Of a stretch of 64,000 nucleotides of DNA, positions 18,476-27,169 are shown in pieces. This DNA is from Altererythrobacter epoxidivorans (GTDB taxonomy: Bacteria > Pseudomonadota > Alphaproteobacteria > Sphingomonadales > Sphingomonadaceae). Every line of letters starts with the position of its first letter. The first letter of the stretch is position 1. A program made the translations under genes and the position numbers. Below the pieces are notes generated by a model. That model had not been told where the DNA came from. It did no database searches and was given only the letters and a program-made list of their open reading frames with translations. Location: NCBI RefSeq assembly GCF_001281485.1, contig NZ_CP012669.1, positions 1,364,001 through 1,428,000 on the forward strand. Reading direction: 5' to 3'.

Positions 18476-18512
18476 GTCTTCCATCGAGTTACCCGTGCAA
18501 ACGGGACTGGGG

Positions 18513-18545
18513 GGCCCGCCATTCGCAAGAGTGGCGGGCCTTTCC
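18513..18545 (+). terminator. Rho-independent terminator after rpsA
   Basis: Arms GGCCCGCCA and TGGCGGGCC enclose a 10-nt loop and are followed by TTTCC. It lies about 37 bp past the rpsA stop. Confidence 0.9.
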
Positions 18546-18603
18546 TATTGCGGAAACGGCGCGTAGGCTGGCCCTCGACCACAAGTCATAGGCAATTCAA
18601 TCC

Positions 18604-19359
18604 ATGCTCGAGATCCACCAGTTTCCCTGCCTCTCCGACAATTACGGATATTTGCTCCACGATCCTGCCAGCGGCGAAACCGCCGCCATCGATACGCCGG
18701 ACGGCGCCGAATATCTCAGGCAGGCAGAGGCCAAGGGCTGGACCATCACGCAGATCTGGAACACCCATTGGCATCCCGACCACGCCGGCGGGAACAAGGA
18801 TATCGTGGCGGCGACAGGAGCGACTGTCGTTGCCCCGCAAGAGGTAGAGCGGCTGACTTCGATCGATCGGGTCGTAGCCCACGGTGATACGGTCTCTCTC
18901 GGCGAATTTACCGCAAAGGTGATCGATGTGGGCGGCCACACGCACGGCCACGTCGCGTTCCACATTCCCGAAGCGGGAATAGCATTCGTCGGCGACAGCG
19001 TGTTCGCGCTTGGTTGCGGGCGTATGTTCGAAGGCGATCCAGAGCAGTTCTGGGCCAGCCTCAAGCGAGTGCGGGAACTCCCACCGGAAACGACGCTCTA
19101 CTGCGCGCATGAATACACCCAGGCAAACGCTGCTTTCGCGCTCCATGCCGATCCCGATAACGCAGCGCTGCAACACTACGCCGAAGAGATTGCCGACAAG
19201 CGTTCACGCGGCGAACCGACCGTCCCGATGGGCTTGGCGCGGGAGCTGGAGACGAACCCCTTCCTGCGTGCAGATACCGCCGAAATGCAGCAACGATGGG
19301 GCGGTAATACCCCGGCAGAAACCTTTGCCGCGATCCGCGCCGGCAAGGACGGTTTCTAA
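18604..19359 (+). CDS. gloB: Hydroxyacylglutathione hydrolase (glyoxalase II)
   Basis: A 251-aa metallo-beta-lactamase-fold enzyme hydrolysing S-lactoylglutathione to lactate and glutathione in methylglyoxal detoxification. The binuclear metal motif THWHPDHAGG lies at 54-63, further ligands in GGHTHGHVAFH and GDSVFALGCGR, and the C-terminal CAHEYTQANAAFA segment is specific to glyoxalase II. Size matches GloB. It precedes a quinone-oxidoreductase gene by 5 bp, a likely two-gene detoxification unit. Confidence 0.95.
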   Translation: MLEIHQFPCLSDNYGYLLHDPASGETAAIDTPDGAEYLRQAEAKGWTITQIWNTHWHPDHAGGNKDIVAATGATVVAPQEVERLTSIDRVVAHGDTVSLGEFTAKVIDVGGHTHGHVAFHIPEAGIAFVGDSVFALGCGRMFEGDPEQFWASLKRVRELPPETTLYCAHEYTQANAAFALHADPDNAALQHYAEEIADKRSRGEPTVPMGLARELETNPFLRADTAEMQQRWGGNTPAETFAAIRAGKDGF

Positions 19360-19364
19360 GCTAC

Positions 19365-20339
19365 ATGAAAGCGCTTCGCGTCACATCGCTGAGCGACGAC
19401 CTGTCCGGCGTCGCGCTGACCGAAACCCCTGTGCCCGCTCGTTCTTCGGGCGAAGTGCTGGTGAAGATCGAGGCAGCCTCACTCAACTTTCCCGACTTGC
19501 TGATGACGCAAGGTAAGTACCAGTTCAAACCGGAGCTGCCCTTCACCCTCGGCATGGAACTGGCCGGAGAGGTCGTCGAGGCGGCCCCCGATAGCGGACT
19601 TGCAGTGGGCGACCGAGTGATGGGGGGCGCGAAGACGGGCGGCTTTGCAGAATATGCAGCGGTCCCAGCCCGTTCGCTTCGCACGATACCGGAAGGGTTA
19701 TCCTTCGCAACGGCAGCCGCGATGGGCGCGGCCTACTCCACTGCCTATACCGCGCTCGTCGAGATCGGCGGCCTCGCAGCGGGTCAGACCGTGCTCGTGC
19801 ACGGAGCGAGCGGAGGGGTCGGCCTTGCCGCCTGCGACCTCGCCAGGGCCTATGGCGCGACCGTCATTGCGACAACGCACAATGAAGCCAAGATCGACGC
19901 TCTCAAGGCAGCCTCGCAGGCCGACCACGTGATCCTCAATACAGGCAGTTTTCGCGAACAGGTCTTCGACCTGACCGAGGGCCAGCTTTGCGATCTCGTT
20001 TACGATCCGATTGGCGGTGATGTATTCGACGAAAGCACCCGCTGCGTGACATTCGGCGGCAAGCTGCTGGTGATCGGGTTCGTCGCCGGGCGCATTCCCG
20101 AAATCGCGGTCAACATTCCCCTGATCAAAGGCTTCTCGGTCGTCGGCGTTCGCGCCGGAGAATACGCGCGCCGCTTCCCTGATCGTGGGAAGCGGATTGC
20201 CGCAACCATTGCCGAACTTGCGACCACTGGCCGTATTCACCCACATGTCGACCGGACCTTCGCCCTAGACGAGTGGCGAGAAGCCTTCGCAACGATGCAG
20301 TCCGGCGGACTGATGGGGAAACTGATCCTCGAGCCGTGA
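19365..20339 (+). CDS. Zinc-independent NADPH:quinone oxidoreductase family protein
   Basis: A 324-aa medium-chain dehydrogenase/reductase without the catalytic zinc-binding cysteines. The N-terminal catalytic domain contains NFPDLLMTQGKYQFKPELPF (split as NFPDLLMTQG and KPELPFTLGMELAG) and the Rossmann domain has LVHGASGGVGLAA. It should reduce quinones or enones with NADPH. Substrate specificity cannot be read from sequence. It follows gloB directly and is ended by a two-way terminator shared with the atp operon. Confidence 0.88.
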   Translation: MKALRVTSLSDDLSGVALTETPVPARSSGEVLVKIEAASLNFPDLLMTQGKYQFKPELPFTLGMELAGEVVEAAPDSGLAVGDRVMGGAKTGGFAEYAAVPARSLRTIPEGLSFATAAAMGAAYSTAYTALVEIGGLAAGQTVLVHGASGGVGLAACDLARAYGATVIATTHNEAKIDALKAASQADHVILNTGSFREQVFDLTEGQLCDLVYDPIGGDVFDESTRCVTFGGKLLVIGFVAGRIPEIAVNIPLIKGFSVVGVRAGEYARRFPDRGKRIAATIAELATTGRIHPHVDRTFALDEWREAFATMQSGGLMGKLILEP

Positions 20340-20344
20340 TACGA

Positions 20345-20370
20345 AAAGGGCGACCCGCGGGCCGCCCTTT
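20345..20370. terminator. Bidirectional terminator between the quinone reductase gene and atpF
   Basis: AAAGGGCG...CGCCCTTT arms flank an inner CCCGCGGG palindrome. The gene pair is convergent, and the minus-strand copy runs into TTTTC while the plus-strand copy ends CCCTTTGC, so it can serve both transcripts. A second small hairpin CCTCGA-TAG-TCGAGG follows at 20378-20392. Confidence 0.85.
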
Positions 20371-20396
20371 GCATATTCCTCGATAGTCGAGGGATG

Positions 20397-20966
20397 TCAG
20401 ATCGACGAGATAACCTGGTCGGCCAGCTTGCGATCGTCGTCCACGCCGTGCCGTTCCTTGATCAGGTTACGTGCGGCAGCGGTCGCGGCCTGTGCAGCCT
20501 TGCTGCGAACTTCTTCGACGGCATCGCGCTCGGCGGCAGAGATCTTGTCTTCGGCCATCTTCTTGCGGCGTTCGACCATCGCCTTGCTGTCGGCTTCGGC
20601 CTTGTCGAGGATGGCGTCGGCTTCGCGCTTGGCGCCTTCGACCATCGCTTCCGCATCCTTCTCGGCGTTCGAGATTTTCGCGGCATATTCGTCACGAAGC
20701 TTTTCGGCTTCGCTGCGGAGTTCTTTCGCTTCATCGAGCTGCTGCTTGATGGCGGCGATCTTGTTGTCGAGCCCGCCTGCGATCGTCTTGTGCACCTTCA
20801 CATAGAAGAATGCGATCAGCAGCAGGACCGCCATGGCGATCGAAACCCACTGGAACGGCGCAAAGCCGAGCAGTTCGGGTTCGGCATGCGTCGGAGCGCC
20901 GCCGTGGCCTTCTTCGACGAGGACCTGAGCAGCTTCGGTTGCGAAAACTTCGGGAGCCTCAGACAT
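20397..20966 (-). CDS. atpF: F0F1 ATP synthase subunit b
   Basis: A 189-aa peripheral-stalk subunit. An acidic/His-rich N-terminus (about 1-35) is followed by one membrane helix (PFQWVSIAMAVLLLIAFFYV, about 37-56) and a long charged coiled coil. It overlaps the upstream b' gene by 8 bp. Together b and b' form the heterodimeric stator found in alphaproteobacteria and photosynthetic bacteria. Last gene of the atpI-B-E-F'-F operon. Confidence 0.93.
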   Translation of the reverse strand: MSEAPEVFATEAAQVLVEEGHGGAPTHAEPELLGFAPFQWVSIAMAVLLLIAFFYVKVHKTIAGGLDNKIAAIKQQLDEAKELRSEAEKLRDEYAAKISNAEKDAEAMVEGAKREADAILDKAEADSKAMVERRKKMAEDKISAAERDAVEEVRSKAAQAATAAARNLIKERHGVDDDRKLADQVISSI

Positions 20967-21453
20967 TGGCCATCGCCTCCTTCACAGCAGCCTTGGCCGC
21001 GGCTTCGTCCACCGATGCGCCAGCGACCCGTGCAACGATTTCCTGCGTCACGTCGGCCGCGACGTTTTCGATTTCCGACATGGCAGCACCGCGAGCTTCG
21101 GCGATACGCGCCTCTGCTTCGGTCAGCTTCTTGTCGAGCCGCTTCTGTGCGGCGGCAATCTTCTTTTCGGACTTGGACGCGGCCTCGCTCTTCGCAGCTG
21201 CGATCAGAGCCTGCGCCTCTGCGCGGTTTTCGTTCTCGCGCTGACGCCAGGCTTCTTCCTGCTCGTCAGCACGATCGCGAGCAGCCTGAGCCGCAGCCAG
21301 ATCGTCGGCGATCTGCTTGTCGCGCATGGCGACCGTATCCATCACCTTGGGGACCATGCCCCGGCCGATGAGGAAGAAGGTGATGCCGAAGAAAACCAGC
21401 AGCCAGAAGACCTGGCTGGAGTAGGTTTCGGCAAGCTGCGCTATCTGAGGCAT
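20959..21453 (-). CDS. atpG: F0F1 ATP synthase subunit b'
   Basis: A 164-aa paralogue of subunit b with a short N-terminus, a membrane helix at about residues 14-32 (VFWLLVFFGITFFLIGRGMV) and a long Ala/Glu/Lys-rich coiled coil. MVPKVMDTVAMRDKQI after the helix is characteristic of b'. The name atpG (also atpF2) follows photosynthetic-bacterial usage. It sits between atpE and atpF. Confidence 0.93.
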   Translation of the reverse strand: MPQIAQLAETYSSQVFWLLVFFGITFFLIGRGMVPKVMDTVAMRDKQIADDLAAAQAARDRADEQEEAWRQRENENRAEAQALIAAAKSEAASKSEKKIAAAQKRLDKKLTEAEARIAEARGAAMSEIENVAADVTQEIVARVAGASVDEAAAKAAVKEAMANV

Positions 21454-21529
21454 GCGTCGGGTCCGAAATCAGGTATTCGAAAGACAATACCGCCGGTCGG
21501 CCTGAGGCCAACCGGCAGCATCGAAGTCG

Positions 21530-21757
21530 TTAGGCGACGAAGATGAGGATCATCGCAACGACGAATGCCAGCAGGCCGAGAAGTTCGGCTGCGGCGAAGC
21601 CGATGAAGAGGCGGCCCTGCTGGCCGTCTGCTGCACCCGGGTTACGAAGAGCCGACTCGAGGAACGAGCCGAAAACGTTACCCACGCCGATGGCGGCCAT
21701 GCCGGCACCGATAGCTGCGAGACCAGCACCAACGAGCTTGGCTGCTTCTGCGTCCAT
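21530..21757 (-). CDS. atpE: F0F1 ATP synthase subunit c
   Basis: A 75-aa rotor-ring proteolipid with two membrane helices and a polar loop (RNPGAADGQQGRL, 38-50). The ion-binding carboxylate is E58 in FAAAELLGLLAF. The Gly-rich first helix (GAGLAAIGAGMAAIGVG) is typical. AGGAG lies nine bases before the chosen ATG; the longer in-frame extension overlapping atpB is not real. I see no strong Na+-binding signature, so H+ coupling is the default reading. Confidence 0.96.
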   Translation of the reverse strand: MDAEAAKLVGAGLAAIGAGMAAIGVGNVFGSFLESALRNPGAADGQQGRLFIGFAAAELLGLLAFVVAMILIFVA

Positions 21758-21803
21758 TTGAAAAACTCCTTTAGGTAAATTCGTGTGTGTTGAAGGACGA
21801 AAC

Positions 21804-22592
21804 TTAGTGAAGGTTCTCTGCGTCGTTGATGTAGAGCGACGAGAGAAGCGCGAAAACATATGCCTGGATGCCTGCAACCAGGATCTCGAGTGCGCAGATA
21901 CCAATCATCAGCACAAAGCTGGGAACGCCGACCAGCAGGCCGAACTGCGCACCGGCATTCCAGCCGTCGATCACGAAGCTCGAAAGCACTTCGAGCAGGA
22001 CGTGACCGGCCATCATCGCGACGAAGAGTCGGAGGCCGAGGCTGAAAGGACGGACGAGGAACGAGATAAGCTCGATCGGGAAAATGATCGGGATCATGGG
22101 CAGCGGCGTGCCATGCGGCACGAACAGGCTGAAGAAGTGGAAGCCGTGCTTCCAGAAACCCACGATCAGCACGATCGAGAAACTGATGATCGCCAGCACG
22201 CCGGTAACAGTGAAGTGGCTGGTGAAAGTGAACGGGTGCACGCCGAGCACGCCAAGCGGCATCAGGCCGAGGATGTTGGCGAACAGGATGAACATGAACA
22301 GGCTGAAGATATAGGGCACGTACTTGCGCCCTTCCTTGCCGATGTTCGCTTCAAGCATGTCGTCGATGAAGCTCGTGAAGGTCTCGACGGCCATCTGCCA
22401 GCGACCAGGTACGAGCTGGCGCTTCATCCCGCCGGCGACGAACACCCACAGCACGACCGTGGTGATCGCCATCCACAGCGCGGAGTTGGTGAATGCGATG
22501 TTGAATCCTGCAACTTCCCAGCCCTGCGAGCCGAAAAGCGGCTCGATGGTGAACTGGTGCATCGGATCGACTTTGCCCTCTACGGCTGCCAC
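21804..22592 (-). CDS. atpB: F0F1 ATP synthase subunit a
   Basis: A 262-aa integral stator subunit forming the proton half-channels. The essential arginine lies in LGLRLFVAMMAGHVLL, and MHQFTIEPLF near the start, PYIFSLFMFILFANILGLMP and the C-terminal ILVAGIQAYVFALLSSLYI are family landmarks. It lies 46 bp after the atpI-like gene and before atpE. Confidence 0.96.
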   Translation of the reverse strand: MAAVEGKVDPMHQFTIEPLFGSQGWEVAGFNIAFTNSALWMAITTVVLWVFVAGGMKRQLVPGRWQMAVETFTSFIDDMLEANIGKEGRKYVPYIFSLFMFILFANILGLMPLGVLGVHPFTFTSHFTVTGVLAIISFSIVLIVGFWKHGFHFFSLFVPHGTPLPMIPIIFPIELISFLVRPFSLGLRLFVAMMAGHVLLEVLSSFVIDGWNAGAQFGLLVGVPSFVLMIGICALEILVAGIQAYVFALLSSLYINDAENLH

Positions 22593-22638
22593 GATCGCTG
22601 ACCCCTAAACCTACATAATAAGACGCGGCCTCTTGACC

Positions 22639-22965
22639 CTATTCAGGATCGCCAGGTCGCGTGTTCGCTGCACGAATTACGTTCCTGAAGGCAACGACTA
22701 TCCCGAAGAACAGCATCACCAACAGACCCCAGGGCGATGTTCCGGCGAAGGTATCTATAGCCCAGCCGATGACAGCGCCTCCGAGAATACCGCCGAGAAG
22801 GTCTGCAAGGACCCGGTTGCCACTGCGATAATTCGCATCGGCGCCCGAAACCTGCGGTCGGTTACGCTGATCTTCACGCTCGCGTGCGGCTTTTAACCGC
22901 GCTTCGAGCGCGTCAATCCGCGCATCCTCAGCGATTGGTTCCCGTGCGGGTTTCTCTTCGCTCAT
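22639..22965 (-). CDS. atpI: AtpI/AtpZ-like ATP synthase accessory protein
   Basis: A 108-aa protein with a charged N-terminal region (1-48, rich in Glu/Arg) and two membrane helices (about 51-70 and 75-93; GGILGGAVIGWAIDTF and GLLVMLFFGIVVAFRNV). First gene of the F0 operon, as in other bacteria, where it assists c-ring assembly or Mg2+ supply. The fold class is secure; the exact role is inferred from position. Confidence 0.88.
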   Translation of the reverse strand: MSEEKPAREPIAEDARIDALEARLKAAREREDQRNRPQVSGADANYRSGNRVLADLLGGILGGAVIGWAIDTFAGTSPWGLLVMLFFGIVVAFRNVIRAANTRPGDPE

Positions 22966-23150
22966 GCCAGCCTCCTTGATTGGAAATGCGCGGCACAGGC
23001 AAGAGGTGCCCGCCGAGGGCGCCGCCCCCTTAGAAGGGGGGCATAATCAAGTCAACCGGTGGACGGCCTCAATATGACGAAAGTCGCAAGATTCTCGGTT
23101 GCGAAGGCTAGTGCGCCGAAGCAGGCTTCTTCCGCCTCACCGCAGCGGGA

Positions 23151-23540
23151 TCAGGGGCAACGCGGATCGCGCATTGGATCTTCGCCGGTGCGCGTATGCC
23201 ATTCACCGTCCGGTGCCTGGTATTTTTCACCCGCGACGGTCCGCGCAATGGCGAGGCAACCGGCCGTGAAAGCATATTGCTCGGTAGTGGCCTTTTCCGC
23301 CCTTGCCCGCTCGGTATAAACAGCCTTGCGCTTGATATTGATGTCGTCGACCAGGTCCTGAAGCGCAGCAGTGGGCGCACCTACGATACCAAGGTAACCG
23401 TCCATCTTCTCGCCAACCTTTCCGGACGAGCGGGCTGCGGCATAGGCTGGATCGCGCTGAGCAAAGGCAGGCGCGGCCATTCCAGCCATCAGTCCGGCGA
23501 ATACGGCGCCGCCGAAAACGGCTTTGGCAAAAGTGTTCAT
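23151..23540 (-). CDS. ydbL: YdbL family (DUF1318) periplasmic protein
   Basis: A 129-aa protein with a signal peptide (cleavage after AFA at about residue 27) and the DUF1318 region AYAAARSSGKVGEKMDGYLG...DINIKRKAVYTERA. In E. coli YdbL is encoded with YdbH and YnbE and modulates YnbE assembly. The start MNTFAK follows GAGGAAGG; an 11-codon upstream extension was rejected. It is third in the ydbH-ynbE-ydbL unit, 29 bp after ynbE. Confidence 0.9.
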   Translation of the reverse strand: MNTFAKAVFGGAVFAGLMAGMAAPAFAQRDPAYAAARSSGKVGEKMDGYLGIVGAPTAALQDLVDDINIKRKAVYTERARAEKATTEQYAFTAGCLAIARTVAGEKYQAPDGEWHTRTGEDPMRDPRCP

Positions 23541-23569
23541 CGTCACGCCTTCCTCAAAAAATCTCAGCC

Positions 23570-23758
23570 TCAAAAAATATCGGCATTTTCTTCGATCGTA
23601 TCGCCGGCATCGGCAGCCAGGCGATAGACAACCTCTTGCTGGATGTTGATGTTAAGCTCGATCACGATCGGCTTGTCGGGGGCAGAAACATTGATGCACC
23701 CCTGCAGCATCGCGACGGCCAGTATCGCCATCCCAACCTTGCCCTTGTTGCTGCCCAT
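23570..23758 (-). CDS. ynbE: YnbE family lipoprotein
   Basis: A 62-aa lipoprotein with lipobox LQGC (C21) and the YnbE core APDKPIVIELNINIQQEVVYRLA. E. coli YnbE (about 61 aa) is the outer-membrane partner of YdbH. An alternative ATG 23 codons upstream overlaps the ydbH stop as ATGA and is possible, but the shorter form gives a normal lipoprotein signal and family length. Confidence 0.88.
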   Translation of the reverse strand: MGSNKGKVGMAILAVAMLQGCINVSAPDKPIVIELNINIQQEVVYRLAADAGDTIEENADIF

Positions 23759-23823
23759 TCCCCTCTCCCCGAAATTCGGGAGAAATGTGGCACCGCCGCA
23801 AGGCACGGTCAAATCAGAGGAGT

Positions 23824-26800
23824 TCATGGCAGGTTCTCGCTTTCTTGCGCCTGAATGGGTGGTTCATCGGTTTCAATATCTTCGGGTTTGATCGCGGGCA
23901 TCCCCAGGGTCGACCTGGCCTCGAGCCGCCCCTCTACAGCAGTAAACAGGCCAAGTTCCCTCGGATCGCGGAGGAATGCAGGATCGAATGCCCCGCGAAG
24001 CCCCTGTATCAACTCGAGAAAATCGGCCCTGATATTGACCCGGAACTGGATCGGCAGCTTCGAAAGCCGCTTTGTAATGAAGTTGCGGTCGGCGCCGGTG
24101 CCCTGCGAAATCCCGTCGAAGCGGAGGCGGGTGATGATCTCTCCGGCGAGCGGACCTTCCATGTCGACCATCATCTGCTGGAAATCGAGCGATTTGAGCG
24201 AATCGAAGGCAAAATTGGCCATCGGAGACAGGTCTTCGTAGGTTAGTTCGCCGACGTAGGAGAGGTTTCCGCCCGGGGGCCGTGAAACGAGGACGCCGCC
24301 GTCGATCCGTCCATTGCCGTCGGTATCGAATTCGATCGGCACCGTGCCATCGAAGGTACCCGTCGCGGAAAGATTTTCGAAATCCATGTTTTCGACAAAT
24401 TTCGCAGCGTCGAGACCGACGATCTCGAACACATAGCGGCGAACTTCGCTGACCCCCAGATTGAGATCGACCGAGCGCATGATCAGCGTGCCACCCATGA
24501 ATGGCCAGCTTGCCCCTTCGACCGAAATGAATTGTCCGTCGCGCAAAGCAAACTCGAGCTCGCCATCGGTGACGAGGACGCCGGGATTGATCGCGCCGAT
24601 CTTCAGTTTCTGACCCGGCGCCGTCGTAAGAGCCAGCAAGTCGTCGAAAACGATTGTGCCGCTCGCATCTTCAACGGGACCGAAGGCTGCGGCAAAGTCG
24701 AGTTCATCGCTCGAAAAAGCTCCGCTGCTGGTTACGCCCGCCTCGTTCCAGTCGATTCGGCCCTGACCTGTCACGATGCCATTGACGAGGGCGACCACAC
24801 CCTTTGCATTTTCCGTTAGGTCGTCAGGTTGCAATACCGGATCGAATTTCAGTCTATCGACAAACAGATCGGCATGCCCGGTTCCGGTCGTCAGGTCATG
24901 GCGAATGGCAACCCGTGTCACTTCGCGCCCGGTCGCCGGATGCCGCATCAGTGCCCGGGCCTCGATCACGCTGTCCTGCAGCGTGAGCGATGCGCCTTGA
25001 GAAACGAGCCTGTTGAACCTTGCAGCTTCCTGCCTGTCGGTCAGGTCGAACGATGCATCCTCGATCGAAAGAATTTCGCCGGAATAATTCCAGTTGCCAG
25101 CCAGGTTTGAAAGGTCGAGCGGCACGGCTTCGAGTTTGACATCGGCATCGGCGAACTGTCCGCCGATCGTATCGCCGAACGTTGCGTCGAGCGACGGGAT
25201 CGAAAACTCGGTCGAACTTCCCGCTGGTCCAAGAACGACATCTATGTCTTTTGCCGTTACCGCTCCCGGCCATGCAATCCCCACCGCCCCGCTCTTAAGG
25301 ACAAGTGGTGTCCCCGCGAGATCGCCGGAAAGCTCAAGTGCGGGTATCCCCGCCGCGACACGAAGCCCGGCATCGTCATATCTGACGATCGCCTGCCTGC
25401 TGCTCGCCGGACAGAGCTTGAGACCATGCCGATTGAGGGCGACGCTCGACAGCCTGATCCCGTCGAACCTGATGTCGGTGCACCCGCGCCAGAGCGAAAG
25501 TCCGCGGGCGCTCGACCAATTCCCGTCGATCGGCAGGGTCAACGCACGCACTTCGCCGCCGGGAATCGCACCTGTTGCCCTTGCCTGCCCCGCAAAGCCC
25601 AGCGCGCCGCCGGGCGCTTGCGAGATTACCAATTCGGGAAGCGAGAGCGCGCTATCGCCCGAGGCGTATTCTGCCATGCGCAGGCGCATCACGACTTCGC
25701 CGCGGGAACTGCGCTCCATGCGGCCCACGATGCGCGGCAAATCGCGCCCGCCGGTGGAAAAATTGCCCGATAGTTTCGGCGCGCCCGATCCTGCGGAGCT
25801 GAACTGCACCTGCGACATGGAAACGAGATCACTGCCGCTCGCCCCGCGAATCCGTGCCGACTGCACGATCCCGCTCATGATCTCGCCGGTTCGCCTCAGC
25901 GAGAGCTGCGCATCGACTGTTCCCCCTGGAAGTTCGCTGCGCAATCCCTGCCGCATCTTCGCGATTAGCGGCGAAAGCAGCGTTCCATTGGTGCTGTCCT
26001 GATAGCTTGCCAGCGATTGCTGCATATCGGAGGCGAGACCGAAACCCTCTCCTTCCAGATCGAGTTCGAGCTCGCTCCTGCTCAACGATTCGCGAGCACG
26101 AAATGCTCCGTCTGCCCGCGCCCTGTCGAGAACGACCCCGGCGCCGCTCGCCTGGGTAATTGCGAGATCGAATTTCGAGATGATCGCTTCATTGCGCCAG
26201 TCGAGTTTGACCTCCCCTGCCACTGCACGGACACGGTTTTCCGCGGCAGAAAAGCCGTTTGCATCGAGGCCGAAGGTTGCAGTCAGTCCGGCAAGGTTCC
26301 GGTCACCCGATAGGCTGGTCGCGGCGTCGAGACCCGCAAGCCGCAAATCCATCCCCGGGCACGAGAGCGACCTGATTCGGACCGGCCCATCGAAAGCCGG
26401 TTTTCCGCGCGCGACCTTTATCGTTCCATATGCCGTAGCATTTTCGACCTCGCACTCAGGCGTGGCAACTTGCGGCGCAACGACCGCGAGTATCCCTTCG
26501 AATCCATCGTCGAGTTCGCCCTCTCCCTCCGCCTTGAACGCGATGCGACCGAAATCGCTTTCTATCAGGCCTCGTGCATCGATCAGCCTGAGGTCGATAT
26601 CGGGCAATCCTGGCGGGCCATCGCTTTCTGCGAAGACGATCGGGTCGAGCGCGCCGAAGCTGAGCTTTCCCTCTCTCAGCGTCCCGAAGATACGCGGCCT
26701 GACAAGCTCGATTCGCCCGATTACCGGTGTGCCGAATCGGTAACGCAGGTAAACGGCAACACGCTCGATCGTGAGGTCTGGCGCTTCCGCATCGCCGATG

Positions 26801-27060
26801 ACGACGTTGGACAAGACCTGCTTGCCCGGTTCGATGGAGGTGACCTCGTATTTTGCCGAAACGCCGTATTTGCCCAGCTGGCTTTCGATGATGTTTGTGG
26901 CGATCCGGTCTCGCGACATCCAACCGATGATCGCGGCGCTTATGAAAATGCCGAGGAATAGGACGACAGCCTGCCAGCGCTTCCGGCGCGGCCATAGCCG
27001 CCTACGCCGCGCATGAGCGAGGGGCGGTTGTTCGTCCAGTGGCTCGTCGACATCCGCCAT
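23824..27060 (-). CDS. ydbH: YdbH-like AsmA-family intermembrane phospholipid transport protein
   Basis: A 1078-aa inner-membrane-anchored protein. After a basic cytoplasmic lead (about 1-29) one membrane helix (about 30-47) is followed by a huge predicted beta-strand-rich periplasmic domain ending in the YdbH C-terminal region (TGTFDGTVPIEFDTDGNGRIDGG and LTYEDLSPMANFAFDSL). YdbH, TamB and YhdP are bridge-like proteins carrying phospholipids to the outer membrane. MADVDEP follows GGGTGGGTGACG; a more upstream ATG lacks a ribosome-binding site. First gene of the three-gene cassette, divergent from radC. Confidence 0.88.
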   Translation of the reverse strand: MADVDEPLDEQPPLAHARRRRLWPRRKRWQAVVLFLGIFISAAIIGWMSRDRIATNIIESQLGKYGVSAKYEVTSIEPGKQVLSNVVIGDAEAPDLTIERVAVYLRYRFGTPVIGRIELVRPRIFGTLREGKLSFGALDPIVFAESDGPPGLPDIDLRLIDARGLIESDFGRIAFKAEGEGELDDGFEGILAVVAPQVATPECEVENATAYGTIKVARGKPAFDGPVRIRSLSCPGMDLRLAGLDAATSLSGDRNLAGLTATFGLDANGFSAAENRVRAVAGEVKLDWRNEAIISKFDLAITQASGAGVVLDRARADGAFRARESLSRSELELDLEGEGFGLASDMQQSLASYQDSTNGTLLSPLIAKMRQGLRSELPGGTVDAQLSLRRTGEIMSGIVQSARIRGASGSDLVSMSQVQFSSAGSGAPKLSGNFSTGGRDLPRIVGRMERSSRGEVVMRLRMAEYASGDSALSLPELVISQAPGGALGFAGQARATGAIPGGEVRALTLPIDGNWSSARGLSLWRGCTDIRFDGIRLSSVALNRHGLKLCPASSRQAIVRYDDAGLRVAAGIPALELSGDLAGTPLVLKSGAVGIAWPGAVTAKDIDVVLGPAGSSTEFSIPSLDATFGDTIGGQFADADVKLEAVPLDLSNLAGNWNYSGEILSIEDASFDLTDRQEAARFNRLVSQGASLTLQDSVIEARALMRHPATGREVTRVAIRHDLTTGTGHADLFVDRLKFDPVLQPDDLTENAKGVVALVNGIVTGQGRIDWNEAGVTSSGAFSSDELDFAAAFGPVEDASGTIVFDDLLALTTAPGQKLKIGAINPGVLVTDGELEFALRDGQFISVEGASWPFMGGTLIMRSVDLNLGVSEVRRYVFEIVGLDAAKFVENMDFENLSATGTFDGTVPIEFDTDGNGRIDGGVLVSRPPGGNLSYVGELTYEDLSPMANFAFDSLKSLDFQQMMVDMEGPLAGEIITRLRFDGISQGTGADRNFITKRLSKLPIQFRVNIRADFLELIQGLRGAFDPAFLRDPRELGLFTAVEGRLEARSTLGMPAIKPEDIETDEPPIQAQESENLP

Positions 27061-27169
27061 CGTCACCCACCCTTGCGCCCATCGCATTCGAAAGGCAATC
27101 ATGACAGCAGGTTAATTGGCGGGGGGTCGCTTGCCACAAGCTGAAGACAATACATCGGTCCAGGCCGAC

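Noticed and set aside
16610..18484. A 624-codon open frame antisense to rpsA
   Set aside because: It mirrors the rpsA codons; S1 repeats are clear on the plus strand and the antisense protein is repetitive and unlike any family.
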